From Spirochaetaceae bacterium (GTDB taxonomy: Bacteria; Spirochaetota; Spirochaetia; Treponematales; Breznakiellaceae): DNA of 6,457 bases. Below are positions 1-5,371 of the stretch, in pieces; the stretch's first letter is position 1; the number at the start of each line of letters is the position of its first letter. The stretch is from assembly GCA_031278575.1 (NCBI GenBank), contig JAITKD010000157.1, forward strand, positions 1 through 6,457, in the 5' to 3' direction. The translations under genes and the position numbers were made by a program. A model generated the notes under the pieces. That model did no database searches and was not told where the DNA came from. It saw only the letters and a program-made list of their open reading frames with translations.

Positions 1-1314
1 GTCCTGGCCGCGGTATTAACCCAAAATTTCGACGACGACCCTATCGACGAATATATCATAGCCTGCCGTAACCTTTTGGAATTGGAAGGCCCCGTCTCTA
101 TCACCTATATTGATACGGATCCGTTTTCCGGGGAGTATAAAAGAATTTGGAGCGCCCCTACGGCGGCAACCCGGCCGGGGACTATCTCGTTGTTTACCCT
201 GGATATTATCGGAGATCAGGGGATCTCCATCGTCCTCAGCGGGCTGAACGGCGCCGGGGAAGAGACCCTGACCGTTTTGAGAAAAAATAATTTTTCACCC
301 CCGGCGGATACCCCTCCCCAGGAGGCAGACCGGCTTGAGACGGCCCAGCCCTTCAACAAGATCGCGGAGCTGCGGACCGATGGTTTTATTTCCATATTAG
401 AGGCGGAGCGTCCCCAGGGGCAGCCCTGTACCATCGCGGCCTATAGCCGGGATTACGGATCTTCCAATGACCTGGATCGGGTGGAGATTATGTATGCCTA
501 TAATCCGGTAAACGAATGGTATGAACAAAGCCGATATACCAAGGTACCGGGCGCCCAGATAGAACAGCGCCGGGTCCGGGAATTGTTAAGCGGTAATGCC
601 GAAACCTTTGAACAATATATTGAGGGACTCTGGTATTTTGTTAATTCCCAGGGTATGCCGGAGCAGGAGCAATACATTTATTTTGATTGTTCCAATAAAG
701 AAATTATTTTCTACGGTGATGAAATCGAACAAATTTTTATCTGGCGGAATTCAACGCCGACCAAGTACGGATTGTATCTGTCAACCCAAAACAGTTCGGT
801 AACCACCCTGAAACGTTCTATCTTTATTGAGCTTGAATCCCTGGATAATTTGCGGATCCGGGTTACCGAAGACGTACAACTTAAAATCGGGATCAGCGCC
901 CCCTGGGACGGGGTTTACCGGAAGGCGGGTTCCTTTAAAGAAAAAGAAGCGGAATTTCATTCCATTCCCCCCTACATTGAAGGGGTATACGACGGGTCCA
1001 TCGGAAAACTCACGTTTAACAAAGACGGAGTCTATGAATTATCCAATGCGAATTCCTATAAGAAGGGCAGCTACACCTTTTTTCTTATAGCCGGGGAAGT
1101 TTTATTGGAATTACGCCCCCAATATGCCGGGATAAACCGGGATGTTTACCAGGTCCAATATCCGGACGGGGAAACAGGGGAAAACAACCTCTTCTCCCAT
1201 GATACCCTGACCCTTACCCGGATCCGTTTGAGTACCCGGGGTATTCAGTCCCTTCATGAGCCGGCGATTTTCCTGACCCTGAACAGGGATAAATCGCTTT
1301 TGGCCGGTTACTGA
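1..1314 (+). CDS. Secreted adhesin-like protein with FG-GAP-like segments and C-terminal beta-barrel-like domain (5' partial)
   Basis: The frame is open from base 1 to the TGA at 1312-1314, giving 437 residues; the true start and any signal peptide lie upstream of the window. A TTG at 76 is only an internal codon, because the coding pattern continues unbroken before it. Residues 9-16 (NFDDDPID) and about 60-92 (LDIIGDQG, then VLSGLNGAGEETLTVLR) look like acidic, calcium-loop-bearing FG-GAP/VCBS-type propeller segments. From about residue 320 the chain is strand-rich, with GVYDGSIGKLTF, DGVYEL and KKGSYTFF followed by LLELRP, as in a small lipocalin-like barrel. The overall look recalls the treponemal family named 'pallilysin-related adhesin', but I see no HExxH protease motif in the window part. 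The specific family name is recalled, not searched. An extracytoplasmic role is inferred. The last 7 bp overlap the convergent SPOR gene. Confidence 0.6.
   Translation, partial: VLAAVLTQNFDDDPIDEYIIACRNLLELEGPVSITYIDTDPFSGEYKRIWSAPTAATRPGTISLFTLDIIGDQGISIVLSGLNGAGEETLTVLRKNNFSPPADTPPQEADRLETAQPFNKIAELRTDGFISILEAERPQGQPCTIAAYSRDYGSSNDLDRVEIMYAYNPVNEWYEQSRYTKVPGAQIEQRRVRELLSGNAETFEQYIEGLWYFVNSQGMPEQEQYIYFDCSNKEIIFYGDEIEQIFIWRNSTPTKYGLYLSTQNSSVTTLKRSIFIELESLDNLRIRVTEDVQLKIGISAPWDGVYRKAGSFKEKEAEFHSIPPYIEGVYDGSIGKLTFNKDGVYELSNANSYKKGSYTFFLIAGEVLLELRPQYAGINRDVYQVQYPDGETGENNLFSHDTLTLTRIRLSTRGIQSLHEPAIFLTLNRDKSLLAGY
1264..1297. other. Hairpin at the convergent gene ends, weak terminator candidate
   Basis: The outer arms GCGATTT (1264-1270) and AAATCGC (1291-1297) pair over 7 bp, and inside them CCCT/AGGG closes a tetraloop, separated by an asymmetric internal loop. 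On the minus strand it begins about 10 nt after the TAA of the SPOR gene, so it could form the 3' end of that mRNA, although no U-tract follows. On the plus strand it is followed only by TTTT (1298-1301) and lies inside the last codons of the upstream gene, so it would be an awkward terminator there. Confidence 0.35.
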
Positions 1315-2282
1315 AATACCGGAAAGGATTCAAATCCGGCGTCCTTTAGTTGGATGATGGTCCTGCCCATGTCATTTCCGGCAGGCACGGTTACCGCCCA
1401 ATAGCCGGTACCCTTTACCCCGCGGGGGGTGATATCCGCCTGAAATCCGGCGCGTTTAAGCCGTTCCGCCAGGGCCCGGGCATTTTCCGCACGGCTAAAA
1501 AGACCGGTTTGCAAAATCACCGGGGCGGCCCCTTCGGCGGTTTCCCGGACCCGGGGGCTTTGGTCCGCCGGACTCAATGGGACCCGCGGGCTTTCCCCGG
1601 CGGCGGCCAGGGTGAGGGCCTCCCTTCCGGGAAAAAGGAACCATAATGCCAGGGGGACGGCGCTTACGGCGCCGTCGGCACTTCCCGCGATACGGGCCTC
1701 GGGGCTTCCGGGACATTCGGTAAGGAGCCGGGACTTATACCGGGAATCCCCGGAAATTTTCCACTGGGTATAATAAAGGGCGGCTTTATATTCACGATAA
1801 GCGGGATCCCCAACCAGGACCGCCAGGGCGGAAATATCTCCGGAACGGAAGGCTTTGATTTGGGCGTCCAAATACCGGGCATGACGGAGTATCCCGGCAT
1901 CCTTGCCGGTAAGTAAAACCCTTTGTACATCGGCTTCGGCCGTATCCGGTTCCCCTATGGCGATGAAACACCGGGCGGCTTCCAGCAGGGCCTCATCATC
2001 CCGGCCGCCCGGTTCAGCAAAGGCCGCTTCCGTCCAAAACCGGGCGGCGGCCTCCAGGTCTCCCGAAAGCCGGGAAAGCCTGGCCAGCCGTATCAGGGCC
2101 TCATGCCGTTCCGCCGCCGGGATCCCCCGATCCGTCAGTTTTTTCTCAAGGCTTTGAATCTCCGCCGCCGCCAAAACCGATCCGCCGGAACCGGATTGTC
2201 CGTAAAGGCATACCCCTCCGGGGGGAAGCAGGAGGAATAAAAAAAACGCCCTAAAAAAGAACCGGCTTTTAATTGATCCCAT
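1308..2282 (-). CDS. Exported TPR-like protein with C-terminal SPOR domain
   Basis: This 324-residue protein starts MGSIKSRFFFRAFF and has a Leu/Phe-rich signal peptide ending near CLYGQ (residue 29). Residues 40-200 are Ala/Leu-rich helical pairs resembling TPR or Sel1-type repeats (for example LSRLSGDLEAAARFW and FIAIGEPDTAEADV). A second hydrophobic stretch (VPLALWFLF, about 209-217) and a Ser/Pro linker containing SPRV twice (231-234, 242-245) lead to a canonical SPOR domain at about 252-324 (ILQTGLFSRAENA, then AGFQADI, YWAVTVPAG and AGFESF). SPOR domains bind denuded peptidoglycan glycans, so a periplasmic cell-wall role is likely. The ATG at 2282 overlaps the lapA-like stop by 14 bp and gives the best signal peptide. 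Its Shine-Dalgarno is poor; an alternative ATG at 2303 has GGAGA 9 nt upstream. An ATG at 2402 would overlap the previous gene by 134 bp and has no ribosome-binding site. Last gene of the miaB operon. Confidence 0.82.
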   Translation of the reverse strand: MGSIKSRFFFRAFFLFLLLPPGGVCLYGQSGSGGSVLAAAEIQSLEKKLTDRGIPAAERHEALIRLARLSRLSGDLEAAARFWTEAAFAEPGGRDDEALLEAARCFIAIGEPDTAEADVQRVLLTGKDAGILRHARYLDAQIKAFRSGDISALAVLVGDPAYREYKAALYYTQWKISGDSRYKSRLLTECPGSPEARIAGSADGAVSAVPLALWFLFPGREALTLAAAGESPRVPLSPADQSPRVRETAEGAAPVILQTGLFSRAENARALAERLKRAGFQADITPRGVKGTGYWAVTVPAGNDMGRTIIQLKDAGFESFPVFQ

Positions 2283-2616
2283 AGGGGCCGCCGCCAAAAG
2301 CATCCGGGGAACTCTCCGCCGGGGATTCATCCTTTTTTTTACGGTTCCGTTTTTTCCCGAATTGAGGGCCTTGTACACCCTCGGCATTACGGGCAGCGGC
2401 ATCTTGCGATTTGTTTTTTTTGAATTTAAGGGAAACGCATAGGGGGAGCGCGCACAAAAGCCCTAACACAAAGGTTGAAAACACGGTGAGGTAAATAGGC
2501 ACCGCCTTAACGGTAGTAAACCCAAAGGAGATGTCACAGCTATTACCCAAGTTAAGACCGATAAAAACCAGCAGGATCCCCAAGAAAACGATAAATCCTA
2601 ATAATTTCCAAGGCAT
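2269..2616 (-). CDS. LapA-like (DUF1049) small membrane protein
   Basis: A 115-residue protein with two membrane helices, about residues 5-22 (LLGFIVFLGILLVFIGLN) and 38-62, joined by a short loop NLGNSCDISFGFTT. A highly basic, polar cytoplasmic tail follows (FKKNK, GKKRNRKKKDE) and ends in a Gly-rich GGGPYGIN. This two-helix plan with an Asn-rich turn is typical of the LapA/DUF1049 domain, which in Escherichia coli helps coordinate lipopolysaccharide assembly; treponemes generally lack classical LPS, so the role here is open. The start at 2616 is chosen because AAAGGAGG lies 8 nt upstream (plus 2625-2632). A TTG at 2703 would extend the protein through two hairpins and lacks such a site. 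It lies 83 bp after miaB, and its end overlaps the SPOR gene. The tail contains two A8 tracts. Confidence 0.75.
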   Translation of the reverse strand: MPWKLLGFIVFLGILLVFIGLNLGNSCDISFGFTTVKAVPIYLTVFSTFVLGLLCALPLCVSLKFKKNKSQDAAARNAEGVQGPQFGKKRNRKKKDESPAESSPDAFGGGPYGIN

Positions 2617-2624
2617 ATTACCCG

Positions 2625-2632
2625 CCTCCTTT
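2625..2632 (-). promoter_or_regulatory. Strong Shine-Dalgarno fixing the lapA-like start
   Basis: Read on the minus strand this is AAAGGAGG, followed after 8 nt by ATG at 2616. It is a near-perfect anti-16S match and the main reason for rejecting the longer TTG start at 2703. Confidence 0.8.
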
Positions 2633-2653
2633 GTAAAAAATCCGTTCTTTGAG

Positions 2654-2686
2654 GTTTTCCCCAAACCCGGTTGGTTTTGGGAAAAC
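2654..2686 (-). other. Intercistronic hairpin B (14-bp stem, one mismatch) upstream of the lapA-like gene
   Basis: The arms at 2654-2667 and 2673-2686 pair over 14 positions with one mismatch (2662/2678) around a 5-nt loop. On the minus strand the stem lies between miaB and the lapA-like ribosome-binding site; a U6 run comes only about 12 nt after it, so it is not a standard terminator in that direction. On the plus strand the stem is followed by ATCTTTTT, which resembles an intrinsic terminator, but no plus-strand gene needs one. It could process or stabilise the mRNA, attenuate downstream expression, or block antisense transcription. Confidence 0.6.
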
Positions 2687-2696
2687 ATCTTTTTAC

Positions 2697-2719
2697 CCTT
2701 CAATCCGCGGGATTGAAGG
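2697..2719 (-). other. Hairpin A: perfect 10-bp stem with triloop containing the miaB stop codon
   Basis: CCTTCAATCC (2697-2706) and GGATTGAAGG (2710-2719) are perfectly complementary with a 3-nt loop. The stem spans the last MiaB codons and the TGA at 2702-2700, and lies 10 nt before hairpin B. Ribosomes terminating on miaB would open it, so its folding may depend on miaB translation. Confidence 0.6.
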
Positions 2720-4076
2720 ATCCCGCGCGGAAGGTATTCCCCCGCAGGGAAACCAGGGTTACTTCCCGAAAAGAACCTATCAGGGAGGGCGGTCCGGGGA
2801 CCACCACCATTTCATCCCTTTCAGTACGGGTTATTAATTCATCGGCATTTTTACGGGAAATTCCTTCAACTAAAACTTTTTCCCGGGACCCAATCCGCCC
2901 TTTTAATAATTCTACGGTATGCCGTTTCTGTAACGCGATTATCCGGGACAAACGGTCCCGTTTAATATCCTCGCCGATTCTGCCGGGAAGATCAAAGGCG
3001 GCGGTCCCTTCCCGGGGATTAAAATGGTACATATACGCATAGAGGAATTTTACCCGCTCCATCAAGTCCAGGGTCTGTTCCAGATCCTCATCGGTTTCGC
3101 CGGGGAAGCCGATGAGGATATCCGTGGAAAGGCTGATTCCGGGCATAGCCTCCCGGATCTCCGCCGCCAGGCCCAGGTATTGCTCCCGGGTATACCGGCG
3201 GTTCATGGCGGCGAGGACGGCATTGGAACCATGCTGGACGCAGAGATGGAGGTGCCGGCAGAACGCCGGGTGTTCCGCCATAACCCGGATAACCCGGGAA
3301 GACAGATCCTTGGGGTGGCTTGAAAGAAACCGGATCCAGCGGATGGAGGTGTTCTCCACCCACCGGGCGATTAATTCCAAAAGCTCGGGGAAACCGAATT
3401 CCCCGTTTCCGGGGCCGGAGCTTCCCCCGGGAAGCCCCGCGGTATCCCCCTCCCACCGATAGGAGTTGACATTTTGGCCCAGGAGCGTGATCTCCCGGAC
3501 GCCCCGTTCCGCCAAAAGGTCAATCTCCCTGAGGATCGCCCCCGGATCCCGGGATACTTCCCGGCCCCGCACGTAGGGGACTATACAGTAGGAGCAAAAA
3601 TTATTACACCCGTGCATGATGGGGATAAAAGCCCGGAATTGTCCTTCTTCCAAATGAAAGGAAGAAAATGAAAAAACCGGCTTTTCCTCAATTTTTATCC
3701 GGGACGCCCCCTGTTCAACCGAAACGCCCTGCTCCAAGCCTTCCAGGATGAGGGGGAAAACCGATCGGGCATCGGTCCCCATTACATAATCCACAGCCTT
3801 GATCTTGTCCTTAAGGGCCTCCCCCAAACGCTGGGCCATACAGCCCGCCACGAGGAGGGTAAAGAACCGTTTTTTTTTCATGGCCCCGTAAAGGGCAAGC
3901 CGGCCCAGGATCCGTTTTTCCGCGGTGGCCCGGACCGAACAGGTGTTGAGGATTACGAGGTCCGCCTTTTCCCCATCCTCCGCCCCGGTCCAGCCCCGTT
4001 CCCGCAATACCAGGTTCATGGCCGCCGATTCCGCGGTATTCATCTGGCATCCATAGGTCTCAAAAAAATAGGTCAC
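2700..4076 (-). CDS. miaB: tRNA-2-methylthio-N6-dimethylallyladenosine synthase MiaB
   Basis: A 458-residue cytoplasmic radical-SAM enzyme that adds a methylthio group to isopentenyladenosine at position 37 of tRNAs reading UNN codons. The N-terminal methylthiotransferase domain carries its three cluster cysteines at C10 (YGCQMN), C46 (LNTCSVR) and C79 (AGCMAQR). The radical-SAM CxxxCxxC motif is C157, C161 and C164 (HGCNNFCSYCIVPYVRGRE). LLGQNVNSY (198-206), SSHP (252-255) and the LIGFPGETDED segment (321-331) are family hallmarks. A TRAM RNA-binding domain fills about 391-455. GTG at 4076 is chosen because it forms a GTGA overlap with the previous stop and yields the expected VTYFFETYGCQMN N-terminus; an ATG at 4118 would add 14 unconserved-looking residues. 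Oddities are a Gly-rich insertion at about 209-226 and CVQHGS where PVQSGS is usual. An A9 tract (3870-3878) lies in the coding region. Confidence 0.95.
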   Translation of the reverse strand: MTYFFETYGCQMNTAESAAMNLVLRERGWTGAEDGEKADLVILNTCSVRATAEKRILGRLALYGAMKKKRFFTLLVAGCMAQRLGEALKDKIKAVDYVMGTDARSVFPLILEGLEQGVSVEQGASRIKIEEKPVFSFSSFHLEEGQFRAFIPIMHGCNNFCSYCIVPYVRGREVSRDPGAILREIDLLAERGVREITLLGQNVNSYRWEGDTAGLPGGSSGPGNGEFGFPELLELIARWVENTSIRWIRFLSSHPKDLSSRVIRVMAEHPAFCRHLHLCVQHGSNAVLAAMNRRYTREQYLGLAAEIREAMPGISLSTDILIGFPGETDEDLEQTLDLMERVKFLYAYMYHFNPREGTAAFDLPGRIGEDIKRDRLSRIIALQKRHTVELLKGRIGSREKVLVEGISRKNADELITRTERDEMVVVPGPPSLIGSFREVTLVSLRGNTFRAGSFNPAD

Positions 4077-4444
4077 GACCTGCTCTTGAGCCCTTTTAGA
4101 AATTTGATCCCCTTCCATATCCCCATGGCCAAAAGGCCGACGGCGCCGATACTGAGGAAGAACCCGGCAAAATTCTTCAGGCCGGGTATGGGGGATCCGG
4201 CGATGACGGCCAGGATCCCCGCCAGGGTAATTATCATCCCCGGCTTTCTATCCTCCGGGTCCTTGGAAAAAAGGGCCCCCGCCCCGACCAGCGCCGCCAC
4301 CGCCCCGGCGATGATCCCCAAAGGAAACGGCAGCGCCCGCATAATAAGAAGAAGGATCCCCCCCGCGATACCCCCTACGGCGGCTACCCCCTGTTTAGTT
4401 AAAACATGGGGGGGAGTAGGCCGCTCAGGCACCATATCATTCAT
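4073..4444 (-). CDS. Small four-helix Gly/Ala-rich membrane protein, unknown function
   Basis: A 123-residue hydrophobic protein with a short polar N-terminus (MNDMVPERPTPPHVLTKQ) and four predicted membrane segments, about 18-36, 41-59, 68-84 and 90-109. A charged loop KDPEDRKPG (61-69) lies in the middle and the C-terminus is basic (KGIKFLKGLKSRS), as expected for a cytoplasmic tail. I do not recognise a named family. The start is set by AGGAGG 6 nt before the ATG at 4444; the adjacent ATG at 4447 is possible. The ATG at 4519 is rejected because the predicted transcript begins at about 4515. It is the first gene of the operon, and its TGA overlaps the miaB GTG by 4 bp, implying translational coupling. 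Confidence 0.75.
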   Translation of the reverse strand: MNDMVPERPTPPHVLTKQGVAAVGGIAGGILLLIMRALPFPLGIIAGAVAALVGAGALFSKDPEDRKPGMIITLAGILAVIAGSPIPGLKNFAGFFLSIGAVGLLAMGIWKGIKFLKGLKSRS

Positions 4445-4452
4445 CATTTTCC

Positions 4453-4458
4453 TCCTGA
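4453..4458 (-). promoter_or_regulatory. Near-perfect ribosome-binding site (first gene of the miaB operon)
   Basis: The site lies inside the minus-strand string CAGGAGGAAAATGATG just upstream of 4447. Spacing is 3 nt to the first ATG (4447) and 6 nt to the second (4444); the second is closer to the usual optimum. Confidence 0.7.
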
Positions 4459-4480
4459 ACCCCTGTTTTAGAGGTTCCCT

Positions 4481-4493
4481 CGGGACAGTCCCG
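4481..4493. promoter_or_regulatory. Perfect 6-1-6 palindrome in the operon leader, possible operator
   Basis: CGGGAC-A-GTCCCG is a 13-bp exact inverted repeat about 20-35 nt downstream of the predicted minus-strand transcription start. It suits a dimeric repressor acting as a roadblock, but no regulator can be named, and a repeat of this length can arise by chance in several kilobases. Confidence 0.3.
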
Positions 4494-4521
4494 GCATATC
4501 GGACTTTTGCCCCCTCCATTT

Positions 4522-4550
4522 AATATATACCCCCTGAGCGGGATCTTCAA
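4522..4550 (-). promoter_or_regulatory. Sigma70-type promoter of the miaB operon
   Basis: On the minus strand the -35 box TTGAAG (4550-4545) and -10 box TATATT (4527-4522) are separated by exactly 17 bp. Transcription would start near 4515, giving a leader of about 70 nt before the ATG at 4444. Confidence 0.65.
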
Positions 4551-4629
4551 CGGCGGCAGTAACCCAACCAAGCCGCCGGTTGTTGTATTTTTATGGCATC
4601 CGGAGGCTGAAAATCATCCGGCCAAGTAA
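4551..4629. other. Centre of the divergent intergenic region: short repeats between the two promoters
   Basis: Between the two -35 boxes there are no plausible genes. It contains a 7-bp inverted repeat (CGGCGGC at 4551-4557 and GCCGCCG at 4572-4578) and a 7-bp direct repeat CATCCGG (4597-4603 and 4615-4621) with an 18-bp period, the second copy ending 8 bp before the plus-strand -35 box. These may be regulator sites, but CCGGAT-type strings are common in this GC-rich sequence, so support is weak. Confidence 0.3.
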
Positions 4630-4658
4630 TTGAAAAGAAACCTATCATACGTTATAGT
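4630..4658 (+). promoter_or_regulatory. Sigma70-type promoter of the outer-membrane protein/lipoprotein pair
   Basis: A -35 box TTGAAA (4630-4635) and a -10 box TATAGT (4653-4658) have 17-bp spacing, each one base from consensus. The predicted start is near 4665, leaving a leader of about 60 nt. A Shine-Dalgarno-like GGGGAG (4713-4718) lies 6 nt before the ATG at 4725, preceded by a G5 run. Confidence 0.7.
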
Positions 4659-4724
4659 AAAAATTCAATATGTTTATGCCCTATTTGAATTGGGTTTTAA
4701 TAGTTTGGGGGTGGGGAGTTTTAT

Positions 4725-5357
4725 ATGATCAAAAGAAAAGCGGAGGCCTTTTTTTTCATTTTTTTTCTTATGGGCTTGATTTTTATCGCCGCCGCCCAGG
4801 AGGATGTTATTGATGAGGAAGAACAGGAACCGCCCTTTGATTCCGAATGGACCTTTGTTACCCCTCCCCTATACGCCAGGGGGGATAAAACCTTTAGGAT
4901 CTCCCTGGGCCCTATTTTCCCCTTGTTTTTTTTTGATGCCCAGGGGGGAACCATCGAGAACCGGATAAATGTGGCGGGGGGAACCGGGTCCCTGGGGTTT
5001 AATTATTTTTTGGGTTCCAATCTGTTCGTGGGAGGAGAACTGGGGCTGATGTTTATCGGTACCCGGGGGGAAAATATGTTGTTTATGGTCCCCATGGGAG
5101 GCCGGATCGGTTATCAATTTATCCTGGGCCGCTTTGAATTCCCCCTCTCCCTTATGATAGGGGGAGTTCCCCAACAATACCTGGAGCTCAATTATTTCGG
5201 ATTTTTTTTGAAGCCCGAGGCTTCAGTTTTTTGGCGTTTTACCCCCAGTTGGTCCTTTGGGCTTAATACCGCCTGGTGGTTCGTTCCCCAATGGAGTTCC
5301 CATACGGTTTTTGGGAATTTTATAGCGTTAACCCTTTCGGCCCGCTATCATTTTTAG
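4725..5357 (+). CDS. Putative outer-membrane beta-barrel protein (OmpW/OmpX-size)
   Basis: A 210-residue protein with a Phe-rich signal peptide (MIKRKAEAFFFIFFLMG, cleavage near AAAQ at 22-25). A very acidic segment (EDVIDEEEQE) follows, then alternating aromatic/hydrophobic strands and glycine-rich turns (GSLGFNYFLGSNLFVGGELG, GGRIGYQFILG, LKPEASVFWRF). It ends LSARYHF, with the terminal Phe that is the usual BAM recognition signature of outer-membrane barrels. The mature size of about 185 residues suits an eight-stranded barrel, like those of OmpW/OmpX size reported in treponemes; I cannot assign the exact family. GGGGAG 6 nt upstream supports the start. It is the first gene of a pair, divergent from the miaB operon. 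Two T8 tracts, separated by CA, lie in the signal-peptide codons (4749-4766), a T9 at 4926-4934 and a T8 at 5202-5209. Confidence 0.72.
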   Translation: MIKRKAEAFFFIFFLMGLIFIAAAQEDVIDEEEQEPPFDSEWTFVTPPLYARGDKTFRISLGPIFPLFFFDAQGGTIENRINVAGGTGSLGFNYFLGSNLFVGGELGLMFIGTRGENMLFMVPMGGRIGYQFILGRFEFPLSLMIGGVPQQYLELNYFGFFLKPEASVFWRFTPSWSFGLNTAWWFVPQWSSHTVFGNFIALTLSARYHF

Positions 5358-5371
5358 TATAAGGATCAAGG

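Noticed and set aside
1315..1340. Short CCGGA/TCCGG inverted repeat after the first gene's stop as a terminator
   Set aside because: A 5-bp stem with an 11-nt loop and no T-run, located inside the SPOR coding region.
1903..2240. Plus-strand frames of 84 and 105 codons opposite the SPOR gene
   Set aside because: Ser/Arg/Ala-rich antisense shadows of a GC-rich gene, with no ribosome-binding site or recognisable domain.
2283..2402. Longer N-terminus for the SPOR protein starting at ATG 2402
   Set aside because: It would overlap the lapA-like gene by 134 bp, has no Shine-Dalgarno and buries the signal peptide behind 40 basic residues. ATG 2282 (or 2303) fits better.
2617..2703. TTG start at 2703 for the lapA-like protein, with a TTGA overlap with miaB
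   Set aside because: The overlap is attractive, but the added residues are encoded by the hairpin region and the perfect AAAGGAGG before ATG 2616 is far stronger evidence.
3024..3462. Several plus-strand and minus-strand frames of about 100-120 codons across miaB
   Set aside because: All overlap the well-supported miaB coding region, have no ribosome-binding sites and give low-complexity Arg/Gly/Pro-rich products.
4445..4519. ATG 4519 as start of the four-helix membrane protein
   Set aside because: It lies between the -10 box and the predicted transcript start near 4515, and a near-perfect ribosome-binding site precedes 4447/4444.
4086..4523. 145-codon open frame on the plus strand opposite the four-helix protein
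   Set aside because: It is antisense to a gene with a clear ribosome-binding site and membrane segments; its product is Pro/Arg-rich and low-complexity, typical of a GC-rich shadow frame.
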